Positions 17,162-24,556 of a DNA stretch of 53,460 nucleotides are shown piece by piece (the stretch's first letter is position 1; every line of letters starts with the position of its first letter). The translations under genes were made by a program, and so were the position numbers. The DNA is from Streptomyces viridochromogenes. Its GTDB lineage: Bacteria > Actinomycetota > Actinomycetes > Streptomycetales > Streptomycetaceae. The stretch spans positions 1 to 53,460 of the forward strand of contig NZ_LGUR01000245.1 of NCBI RefSeq assembly GCF_001270495.1, in the 5' to 3' direction. Under the pieces are notes generated by a model that was given only the letters and a program-made list of their open reading frames with translations, was not told where the DNA came from and searched no databases.

Positions 17162-19888
17162 GTGGCAGAGACAGCAGCGAAGCAGACCGACAACAACCCC
17201 GGCGGCGGCCGGCCGCGCCTGATGCTCATGGACGGGCACTCGCTGGCCTACCGTGCGTTCTTCGCGCTGCCCGCGGAGAACTTCACGACCGCGACGGGCC
17301 AGCCGACGAACGCGATCTACGGCTTCGCGTCCATGCTGGCCAACACGCTGCGCGACGAGGCGCCCACGCACTTCGCGGTGGCCTTCGACGTGTCCCGCAA
17401 GACCTGGCGCTCCGCGGAGTTCACCGAGTACAAGGCGAACCGCTCCAAGACCCCGGACGAGTTCAAGGGCCAGGTCGAGCTGATCGGCGAGCTGCTCGAC
17501 GCCATGCACGTCTCGCGGTTCGCGATCGACGGCTTCGAGGCCGACGACGTGATCGCCACGCTCGCCACCCAGGCCGAGGCCGACGGCTTCGAGGTGCTGA
17601 TCGTCACCGGCGACCGGGACTCCTTCCAGTTGGTCAGCGAGCACACGACGGTGCTGTACCCGACGAAGGGCGTCTCCGAGCTGACCCGCTTCACCCCGGA
17701 GAAGGTCTTCGAGAAGTACGGACTGACGCCCGCCCAGTACCCCGACTTCGCGGCCCTGCGCGGCGACCCGTCCGACAACCTGCCGGGCATCCCGGGCGTC
17801 GGCGAGAAGACGGCCGCGAAGTGGATCAACCAGTTCGGTTCGTTCGCCGAGCTGGTCGAGCGCGTCGAGGAGGTCAAGGGCAAGGCCGGGCAGAACCTCC
17901 GCGACCACCTGGAGTCCGTCAAGCTCAACCGCCGCCTGACCGAGCTGGAGCGCCAGGTCGAGCTGCCCAAGACCGTCGCCGACGTCGCGCGCGTGCCGTA
18001 CGACCGCAAGGCCGTCGCGATGATCCTGGACACCCTGGAGATCCGTAACCCCTCGCTGCGCGAGCGACTCTTCGGCGTCGACCCCGGTGCCGAGGAGGCC
18101 GAGACCACCCCGATCTCGACCGAGGGCGTGGAGCTGGACGGCTCGGTGCTCGGCACCGGTGAGCTGGCCCCCTGGCTGGCCGAGCACGCGGGCGAGCTCC
18201 TCGGCGTGGCCACCGTCGACACCTGGGCGCTGGGCACCGGCTCGGTCGCCGAGATCGCGCTCGCCGCGGCCGACGGCACGGCCGGCTGGTTCGACCCGTC
18301 GCAGCTGGACGAGGCCGACGAGAAGGCGTTCGCGGCCTGGCTGGCCGACGCCGGCAGGCCGAAGGTCTTCCACAACGCCAAGGGCGCGATGCGGGTCTTC
18401 GCCGAGCACGGCTGGAGCATCGCCGGCGTCCGCATGGACACCGCGCTCGCCGCCTACCTGGTCAAGCCGGGCCGCCGTTCCTTCGACCTGGACGCGCTGT
18501 CCCTGGAGTACCTCCACCGCGAGCTGGCCCCCGCCGCCGCGGCCGACGGCCAGCTTGCCTTCGGCGCGGACGACGGCGCCGAGGCCGAGGCGCTGATGAT
18601 CCAGGCCCGCGCGGTCCTCGACCTGGGCGAGGCGTTCGAGAGCCGCCTGGAAGAGGTCGGAGCCGCGGACCTGCTCCGTGACATGGAGCTGCCGACCTCC
18701 GCCCTGCTGGCCCGGATGGAGCGGCACGGCATCGCGGCCGACCGGGCGCACCTGGAGGCCATGGAGCAGATGTTCGCGGGCGCCGTGCAGCAGGCGGTGA
18801 AGGAGGCGCACGCGGCGGCCGGGCACGAGTTCAACCTGGGCTCGCCCAAGCAGCTCCAGGAGGTCCTCTTCGGCGAGCTCGCCCTGCCCAAGACGAAGAA
18901 GACGAAGACCGGCTACACCACGGACGCCGACGCCCTGGCCTGGCTCGCCACCCAGACCGACAACGAACTGCCGGTCATCATGCTCCGCCACCGCGAGCAG
19001 GCGAAGCTCCGCGTCACCGTCGAGGGTCTGATCAAGACGATCGCGGCGGACGGCCGTATCCACACGACCTTCAACCAGACGGTCGCGGCGACCGGCCGCC
19101 TCTCCTCGACCGACCCGAACCTGCAGAACATCCCGGTCCGCACGGACGAGGGTAGGGCGATCCGCCGGGGCTTCGTGGTCGGGGAGGGCTTCGAGTCCCT
19201 GATGACCGCGGACTACAGCCAGATCGAACTGCGCGTGATGGCCCATCTGTCCGAGGACGAGGGCCTGATCGAGGCCTTCACCTCGGGTGAGGACCTGCAC
19301 ACCACGGCCGCCTCACAGGTGTTCGCCGTGGAACCCGCCGCGGTGGACGCGGAGATGCGCCGCAAGATCAAGGCGATGTCGTACGGCCTGGCCTACGGTC
19401 TGTCGGCCTTCGGGCTCTCCCAGCAGCTGAACATCGACGCCGGCGAGGCCCGCGCCCTGATGGACGCCTACTTCGAGCGCTTCGGCGGCGTACGGGACTA
19501 TCTGCGCCGCGCGGTCGACGAGGCCCGGGCGACGGGCTACACGGCGACACTCTTCGGCCGCCGCCGCTACCTCCCCGACCTCAACAGCGACAACCGGCAG
19601 CGCCGGGAGGCCGCCGAGCGCATGGCCCTCAACGCCCCCATCCAGGGCACGGCGGCGGACATCGTCAAGATCGCCATGCTCAACGTGGACCGCGCCCTGC
19701 GCGAGGAGAACCTCACCTCCCGCATGCTCCTCCAGGTCCACGACGAAATCGTCCTGGAGATCGCCCCGGGCGAGCGAGCGGCCGCGGAGGAACTGGTCCG
19801 CCGGGAGATGTCCAACGCCGTCCACCTCACGGTCCCCCTCGGCGTCTCGGTGGGCGCGGGCCCGGACTGGGAATCGGCGGCGCACTAG
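17162..19888 (+). CDS. polA: DNA polymerase I
   Basis: A 908-aa replication and repair polymerase. The N-terminal 5'-3' flap exonuclease domain (about 17-310) contains LMLMDGHSLAYRAFFAL, VTGDRDSFQLV and DPSDNLPGIPGVGEKTA. The middle domain has the 3'-5' exonuclease fold, but its catalytic acids look lost: VATVDTWALG in place of D-x-E, KVFHNAKGAM without the second Asp, and no YxxxD. The polymerase domain has motif A DYSQIELRVMAHL, the O-helix RRKIKAMSYGLAYG and motif C LQVHDEIVLE, all intact. GTG at 17162 is preceded by a purine-rich GGATCGGGGG; the upstream extension of the frame lies over the divergent promoter. It is divergent from the oxidoreductase. Confidence 0.96.
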   Translation: MAETAAKQTDNNPGGGRPRLMLMDGHSLAYRAFFALPAENFTTATGQPTNAIYGFASMLANTLRDEAPTHFAVAFDVSRKTWRSAEFTEYKANRSKTPDEFKGQVELIGELLDAMHVSRFAIDGFEADDVIATLATQAEADGFEVLIVTGDRDSFQLVSEHTTVLYPTKGVSELTRFTPEKVFEKYGLTPAQYPDFAALRGDPSDNLPGIPGVGEKTAAKWINQFGSFAELVERVEEVKGKAGQNLRDHLESVKLNRRLTELERQVELPKTVADVARVPYDRKAVAMILDTLEIRNPSLRERLFGVDPGAEEAETTPISTEGVELDGSVLGTGELAPWLAEHAGELLGVATVDTWALGTGSVAEIALAAADGTAGWFDPSQLDEADEKAFAAWLADAGRPKVFHNAKGAMRVFAEHGWSIAGVRMDTALAAYLVKPGRRSFDLDALSLEYLHRELAPAAAADGQLAFGADDGAEAEALMIQARAVLDLGEAFESRLEEVGAADLLRDMELPTSALLARMERHGIAADRAHLEAMEQMFAGAVQQAVKEAHAAAGHEFNLGSPKQLQEVLFGELALPKTKKTKTGYTTDADALAWLATQTDNELPVIMLRHREQAKLRVTVEGLIKTIAADGRIHTTFNQTVAATGRLSSTDPNLQNIPVRTDEGRAIRRGFVVGEGFESLMTADYSQIELRVMAHLSEDEGLIEAFTSGEDLHTTAASQVFAVEPAAVDAEMRRKIKAMSYGLAYGLSAFGLSQQLNIDAGEARALMDAYFERFGGVRDYLRRAVDEARATGYTATLFGRRRYLPDLNSDNRQRREAAERMALNAPIQGTAADIVKIAMLNVDRALREENLTSRMLLQVHDEIVLEIAPGERAAAEELVRREMSNAVHLTVPLGVSVGAGPDWESAAH

Positions 19889-19898
19889 CCCGGGTGCT

Positions 19899-19928
19899 CC
19901 TGGGGGGGCGCTACAGCGCGCCCCCAGG
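19899..19928 (+). terminator. GC-rich hairpin after polA
   Basis: CCTGGGGG (19899-19906) pairs with CCCCCAGG (19921-19928), beginning about 10 nt after the polA stop. There is no T-run, which is usual for Streptomyces terminators. Confidence 0.55.
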
Positions 19929-20012
19929 GGCGGGGGAGCCCCCGGAGGGACCGTCACTCGCGTGGCCCCCGCAAAAGCGCCCCCACTGACCGGCGCCCGT
20001 AAGGATGCGGTC

Positions 20013-20327
20013 ATGGGTATACGCACGCTCCACCGCCGGACAGCCCCGGCATCGGCGAACGTGAACACCGAAGGCGCCCACTCCAAGGCACCGCCCTCGG
20101 TCCCGCCCTTAGCCCCCGGCGCAAGCAGCGCCCGCATCCCCGCCGACCTGATGGGACCCCTGCGGCGCAGGGCGACGACCCTCCGCGGTTACCTGGCCCT
20201 CGCCCGCACCGCGCTCCCACGGCCCCACCCCGGAGCGGCCGTCATCGAGCCGCCGGACGGCTCGGCTCCCTCCCGGCCCCATCCGAACCCGCACTGTCAG
20301 GCCCCGGAACCGGACGCCACACCCTGA
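20013..20327 (+). CDS. Small uncharacterised protein
   Basis: A possible 104-aa basic protein starting MGIRTLHRRTAP, with TAAGGA 7 nt before the ATG. The MGIR-LHRR start followed by a Pro/Ala linker and an ST/SSARIP segment recalls a family of small Streptomyces hypothetical proteins, from memory only. The first two thirds have Streptomyces-like codons; the last 86 bp overlap the end of the convergent DUF4184 gene, which makes the C-terminus doubtful. No signal peptide or membrane segment is seen. Non-coding is the alternative. Confidence 0.45.
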   Translation: MGIRTLHRRTAPASANVNTEGAHSKAPPSVPPLAPGASSARIPADLMGPLRRRATTLRGYLALARTALPRPHPGAAVIEPPDGSAPSRPHPNPHCQAPEPDATP

Positions 20328-21102
20328 CCCCCACGGCGTACAGCAGCAGCCCCAGGCAGAGCCCCGCGCCCGCCCCGAAGCACAGCGTCGGAATCAGCTC
20401 CCAGTACTTCGCGGTGGACCCCCAGTAAGCCCACCAGCGCGACGCCCGCTGCACCGCCGCCACCGCGGCCAACCCGCCGATCACCGCGCCGGCCAGCCAC
20501 CGGTCCCGTACCGAGAGCACCGGAACACCGACCGGGGCAGCGGCAGGAGACCGCCGTAGTGCCACGGTCACGAACGCGGCGATGACGACCGCGGCGACCG
20601 CCGAACCGCCGTACTGGAGGTACCAGTACAGCGGCGACCCCGCGATCTCCTCGCCCAGGACGGGGAACAGCCGCATTCCCCAGCGGTCGAGATGGGTGAA
20701 CGCGTCCCACACGACATGCGTCAGTGCGCCGAGCGCGGCCGACAGGTACCAGCGCGCCGCCAGTGACGGCCCTACACGCGCGCGTGGCGACCCGCAGCGC
20801 AGCAGCGTGGCAAGCCGCCCCTGCCGCCGGGCCGGCAGGAGTGCCACCAGGGGCTCGCGCAGCAGGAGCCACAGGCCCACCAGCGCCCAGGCGACCACCA
20901 CGTCGACGGTGAACACGCCCGCGAACGAGTGCGTGACGTCGCCGAACGCCATCGCCTCCGGCAGGACACTCGCCACGTAGTAGGTCATGTCGGGAGAGAA
21001 GGAGCCCGCCACCAACATGGCCGGTATGAGCCCTTTTCGGCCGGTTCCGTCGGTGCGTACGGCGGGCAGTACGGCCGCCGCATGGCTGAGCGTGAACGGC
21101 AA
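20242..21102 (-). CDS. DUF4184 family membrane protein
   Basis: A 286-aa integral membrane protein. Family members begin MPFTLSHAAAVLP; here that motif follows a TTG at 21102 with GGAGC 5 nt upstream, so TTG is taken as start. The body has about six membrane helices, and conserved His/Asp residues (SHAAAV, SFSPDMTY, THVVWDAFTHLDRW) suggest a metal-dependent, YdjM-like membrane hydrolase fold; the function is not established. The hydrophilic C-terminal tail is Pro/Arg-rich and overlaps a possible small convergent gene. The longer frame to 21345 contains only Pro/Arg-rich residues. Confidence 0.8.
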   Translation of the reverse strand: MPFTLSHAAAVLPAVRTDGTGRKGLIPAMLVAGSFSPDMTYYVASVLPEAMAFGDVTHSFAGVFTVDVVVAWALVGLWLLLREPLVALLPARRQGRLATLLRCGSPRARVGPSLAARWYLSAALGALTHVVWDAFTHLDRWGMRLFPVLGEEIAGSPLYWYLQYGGSAVAAVVIAAFVTVALRRSPAAAPVGVPVLSVRDRWLAGAVIGGLAAVAAVQRASRWWAYWGSTAKYWELIPTLCFGAGAGLCLGLLLYAVGVRVWRPVPGPDSAGSDGAGREPSRPAAR

Positions 21103-21479
21103 CGGGGCTCCTTGAGCGGGATGTTGAAGGGGCGGATGGCCCGGTTCGTCGGGGAAGTCAGTATGCGGGACGGTGCCGGCCGGCCCGAGTCGCGGGCCGC
21201 GGGACCGGGGCGCGGGACCGGGGCGCGGGACGGGGTGCGGACCCGTGTGGCCAACTGGTAAAAATCGGGCGCCAACGGGTGCCCCCGCAAAGGAAGTTGT
21301 CGTAGGGTCGCCTGGGTCGCCGTGCCGGGGGATGCGGTCGAACAAGTGAACAGCGACCGAAATCGTGCCGCGAGGGCAACTGTCGCGGCTGGTCGATCGT
21401 CACAACAGGGGCGGGCTCGGCATGGCGAGCCCCGCAGACAGCGTCGGGCGCCCGGGCGTCCGCAGGAGGGGTCCACTAC
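21103..21479. other. 377-bp divergent promoter region
   Basis: It separates the DUF4184 gene from the secreted transglycosylase. It holds an imperfect triple repeat of GCGGGACCGGGGC at about 21198-21236 and a less GC-rich patch at 21252-21300. Nothing else recognisable was found; I looked for a cyclic-di-AMP (ydaO) riboswitch, common before Streptomyces cell-wall hydrolases, and could not match its core. Confidence 0.4.
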
Positions 21480-23234
21480 ATGGCGGCGCAATTCGGCAGG
21501 CTGCGCAAGGGGGCGCTGAACACCACCGTGGCCGCGGTCGCGGTCGCGGCGCTGGCCGCGTCCCAGGCTCCGGGCGTGACGACCGACGACGCCGGCAGAC
21601 GGATCGCCACCGGAACCCAGCCCTCACCGGACGCGGCCGCCGAGGACAGCGCCACCGGCAACTCGCCGTACTACACGGACCTGCCGCCGCTCAACAGCCC
21701 CAACCCCTCGCCGTCCGCCGACACCCCCGTCACCCCGGGCACCGGCGAGGCGGGCATCCCCGCGACCGTCCTCGACGCCTACAAGAAGGCCGCGACCGCG
21801 CTCCAGGAGGCCAAGCCCGGCTGCAACCTGCCGTGGGAACTCCTCGCCGCCATCGGCAAGGTCGAGTCGGGCCAGGCCCGCGGCGGCCGCGTCGACGCGA
21901 ACGGCACCACGCTCACCCCGATCCTCGGCCCGCAGCTCAACGGCAACGGCTTCGCGAACATCAGCGACACCGACAACGGCGCCTACGACGGGGACAGCTC
22001 GTACGACCGTGCCGTAGGCCCCATGCAGTTCATCCCCTCCACCTGGGAATGGGCCGGCCGCGACGGCAACGGCGACGGCAAGAAGGATCCCAACAACGTC
22101 TACGACGCCGCCCTCGCCGCCGGCCACTACCTGTGCCGCTTCGGCTGGGACCTGTCCACCCAGGGCGACCTCGACCGCGCGATCCTCAGCTACAACAACT
22201 CGCGGGACTACCTCAACCTGGTCATGAGGTGGCTGGAGTACTACCGCAAGGGCACCCACGAGATCCCGGACGGCACCGGCTCCCTCCCGTCCGGCCGCAG
22301 CGACGACTCGGCGGGCGCGAGCCCGACACCGACGGCTCCCGCCACCCCCGGCACGCCCAGCACACCCACCACACCGACAGCGCCGGGCGGCACCGAGCCC
22401 GACGGCAACGGCGGTGGCTCCACCCCCCCCAAGCCGACCCCGCCGGGCCCCACCCCGCCCGGCACGACGCCGCCCACGGCCACCGACACGGTGCACCACC
22501 TGGAGGACGCGGACACCGCGAAGCTCACCGCGATGGCGGGCGACACCTTCACCGAGAAGATCAGTACCCGCGCCGAGACCAAGGCGGGCAAGGCCGTCGC
22601 CAAGGTCCGGGTCCGCTTCACCATCACCGGCACCACCGACGCCACCTTCAGCACCGGCGAGAAGTACGCCGCCGCCCTCACCGACAGCGCGGGCGAGGCC
22701 GTGGCGCCCGCGCTGAAGGCGGGCGAGGACACGGGCGAGTTCGTGGTCCGCGCCACCGTCGTCGGCCGTGCGATCGCCGGCCTCGACTACACGGCCACCG
22801 TCACCGAACGCGCCGCCGACACCCTGACCCGCACCAGCGACACCGCGCTGACCTGCACCCCGGGCGGCGAGTTCGCCGACCAGGTCGAGGTGAAGGCGAC
22901 GTACAAGGGCGCCGTGGCGGACAAGGTCGCGGCCACCGCCACGCTCATCAAGTCGGCGGACGACCCGGCCGAGAACGACAAGGGCCCCTACTTCAAGGAC
23001 GCCGACGGCAAGACCGTGCGCACGCTGACCGGTCTGACGACGGACGAGAAGGGTCTGCTCAAGCTGCCGAAGCTGTACGCCGACGACGCCGCCGGCACGT
23101 ATCTGCTCCGTATCAACACCGCGGGCGGCGCGACGCTGACCGTCGAACTGAAGGTGGCGGCGGCCGAGACGTCGCCCAGCCCGACCCCGTCGGAGTCGGC
23201 ATCCGGGTCGGCGTCGGCGAGCCCGACCGCGTAG
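21480..23234 (+). CDS. Secreted lytic transglycosylase-like protein with C-terminal Ig-like region
   Basis: A 584-aa exported protein. The N-terminus has a basic start and hydrophobic Ala/Val segment (residues ~13-30) followed by a Ser/Pro/Thr-rich linker. Residues ~95-255 form a soluble-lytic-transglycosylase/lysozyme-like domain: LPWELLAAIGKVESGQARGG carries the catalytic Glu, with GPMQFIPSTW, AALAAGHYLC and AILSYNNSRDYL as usual motifs. A long Thr/Pro linker (about 280-335) leads to two beta-rich repeats (about 340-560) with 'ATVTER' and 'VELKVAA' ends, probably immunoglobulin-like and wall-exposed. An AGGAGG lies 10 nt before the ATG. It likely cleaves peptidoglycan glycan strands during growth. 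The Ig-like C-terminal half is unusual for this family. Confidence 0.85.
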   Translation: MAAQFGRLRKGALNTTVAAVAVAALAASQAPGVTTDDAGRRIATGTQPSPDAAAEDSATGNSPYYTDLPPLNSPNPSPSADTPVTPGTGEAGIPATVLDAYKKAATALQEAKPGCNLPWELLAAIGKVESGQARGGRVDANGTTLTPILGPQLNGNGFANISDTDNGAYDGDSSYDRAVGPMQFIPSTWEWAGRDGNGDGKKDPNNVYDAALAAGHYLCRFGWDLSTQGDLDRAILSYNNSRDYLNLVMRWLEYYRKGTHEIPDGTGSLPSGRSDDSAGASPTPTAPATPGTPSTPTTPTAPGGTEPDGNGGGSTPPKPTPPGPTPPGTTPPTATDTVHHLEDADTAKLTAMAGDTFTEKISTRAETKAGKAVAKVRVRFTITGTTDATFSTGEKYAAALTDSAGEAVAPALKAGEDTGEFVVRATVVGRAIAGLDYTATVTERAADTLTRTSDTALTCTPGGEFADQVEVKATYKGAVADKVAATATLIKSADDPAENDKGPYFKDADGKTVRTLTGLTTDEKGLLKLPKLYADDAAGTYLLRINTAGGATLTVELKVAAAETSPSPTPSESASGSASASPTA

Positions 23235-23251
23235 CCCTCGCGAGATCCGAA

Positions 23252-23292
23252 CGAGGGGCGCCCTTCCGCCACGGCGGACGGGGCGCCCCTCG
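23252..23292 (+). terminator. Terminator after the transglycosylase gene
   Basis: GAGGGGCGCCC (23253-23263) and GGGCGCCCCTC (23281-23291) form a perfect 11-bp outer stem, with a further short inner pairing. It starts 18 nt after the stop codon. Confidence 0.8.
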
Positions 23293-23392
23293 TCCCTGTG
23301 CGCAACGTGTTCTCATCTCGCCCGCCCGTTGCTACGGTGCCAAACCTGACGATGTATCAGATGTCATGGCTCCGGGATCCCGGGAGGCCCGT

Positions 23393-23527
23393 ATGCGCGC
23401 CCTGATCGCCGCCGCGACCGGTCTCGCCGTCGCGCTCGTCCTGGTGTTCACCATCACCGCCCTCGGCAGCCCGGCCGGTGAGACATCCCCCAAGCCGCTG
23501 CTGACGACGGTGCCCGCACACCCGTAA
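23393..23527 (+). CDS. SPW_0924 family small membrane protein
   Basis: A 44-aa protein: MRALIAAATG, one hydrophobic helix (about residues 7-26, rich in Ala, Val, Leu), then a Pro/Thr-rich tail ending VPAHP. This matches the SPW_0924 family of Streptomyces short proteins, recognised from memory by the PLLTTVP tail. GGAGG lies 6 nt before the ATG. It is 36 bp ahead of the DUF3068 gene and probably cotranscribed. It is likely a single-pass membrane peptide; the function is unknown. Confidence 0.8.
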   Translation: MRALIAAATGLAVALVLVFTITALGSPAGETSPKPLLTTVPAHP

Positions 23528-23563
23528 CCGCCCGTCCACGAACCGTTCGGGAGGGAGGCCGAG

Positions 23564-24556
23564 ATGCGCCGCAAGGCCGGCCTGGTCCTGCTCGCCCTCG
23601 CCGTGTTCTTCGCGGCACTGTCCCCGCTGCTGCGCTGGTACGCCTTCCCACGCCTGGCCAAGATCCCGGCGAACCAGTACCAGGACATGGTCCTGGAGGC
23701 GAAGGACGCGACCCTCCTCGACTACGGCACGATGAAGGCCCGCAAGGTCCCCGAGGTCACCATCGTGCAGACGCTGAAGGGCAACGTCGAGGAGTCGGAG
23801 AAGATCGAGAAGACGGCCGGGCGGGACGTCGTCGTCTGGGACGGCCTGTCGTACGTCGTCGGCCCCGACGGCAAGATGGTCTCCAAGATCCCCGAGCGCT
23901 ACATCTTCGACGCCCACACCCAGGAACCCGTCCACGCCACCGGCGAGATGGTCGACGGCGACCCGGTGAAACGGCAGGGCATCGAGTTCAAGTGGCCTTT
24001 CCTGACGGAGAAACGGGACTACGAGTACTTCGACGCCCAGGCACGCGTCACCGCCCCCATCCACTACAAGGGGACGCAGAACTTCCGCGGGGTCGACGTC
24101 TACTACTTCGAGCAGACCATCCCGTGGACCAAGGTCAGGTTCCCCAAGACCATGCCGGTCGAGGGCATCACCCCGGAGTCGGTGGCCAAGACCGGCACGA
24201 CCCGCTGGTACACCACCGTCCGCAAGTTCTGGGTCGAACCCCTCACCGGCGCCCCTGTCTACGGCGAGGAGATCCACAAGGAGGAACTGCGCGGCGGCAC
24301 CCTGCTCGGCGGCCGCGAGAAGGTGACGGCGTTCGCCGGCCACGTGAAGATGCGCGAGGACTACATCGACTCCACGGTGGCCCTGGTCAAGTCCAACCGC
24401 ACCCTGGTCCTGCTGATGACGTCGTACCTCCCGTGGGGCTTCCTGGCCCTGGCCCTGGTGCTCCTCTCCCTCTCCCTCTACCTGGAGGCACGGGGCCGCC
24501 GCCCCGGCGACCCGAGGCCGACGAAGGACGCCGAGCCGGAGCCGGTCAACGCCTGA
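23564..24556 (+). CDS. DUF3068 domain-containing membrane protein
   Basis: A 330-aa protein with an N-terminal membrane anchor (about 5-26), a large extracellular domain and a C-terminal membrane helix (about 284-306), the DUF3068 architecture found in actinobacteria. Conserved family features include FDAHTQEPV, RQGIEFKWPF and YYFEQTIPW. The role is unknown. GGGAGG precedes the ATG by about 10 nt. It follows SPW_0924 closely, and its end overlaps the end of the convergent hrpB by 11 bp. Confidence 0.88.
   Translation: MRRKAGLVLLALAVFFAALSPLLRWYAFPRLAKIPANQYQDMVLEAKDATLLDYGTMKARKVPEVTIVQTLKGNVEESEKIEKTAGRDVVVWDGLSYVVGPDGKMVSKIPERYIFDAHTQEPVHATGEMVDGDPVKRQGIEFKWPFLTEKRDYEYFDAQARVTAPIHYKGTQNFRGVDVYYFEQTIPWTKVRFPKTMPVEGITPESVAKTGTTRWYTTVRKFWVEPLTGAPVYGEEIHKEELRGGTLLGGREKVTAFAGHVKMREDYIDSTVALVKSNRTLVLLMTSYLPWGFLALALVLLSLSLYLEARGRRPGDPRPTKDAEPEPVNA

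Noticed and set aside
21198..21236. Triple GCGGGACCGGGGC repeat as an operator
   Set aside because: Very GC-rich simple sequence of this kind arises easily by slippage; no symmetry or partner supports a role.
21252..21479. Cyclic-di-AMP (ydaO) riboswitch before the transglycosylase
   Set aside because: Such riboswitches often precede Streptomyces cell-wall hydrolases, but I could not match the conserved core segments or fold.
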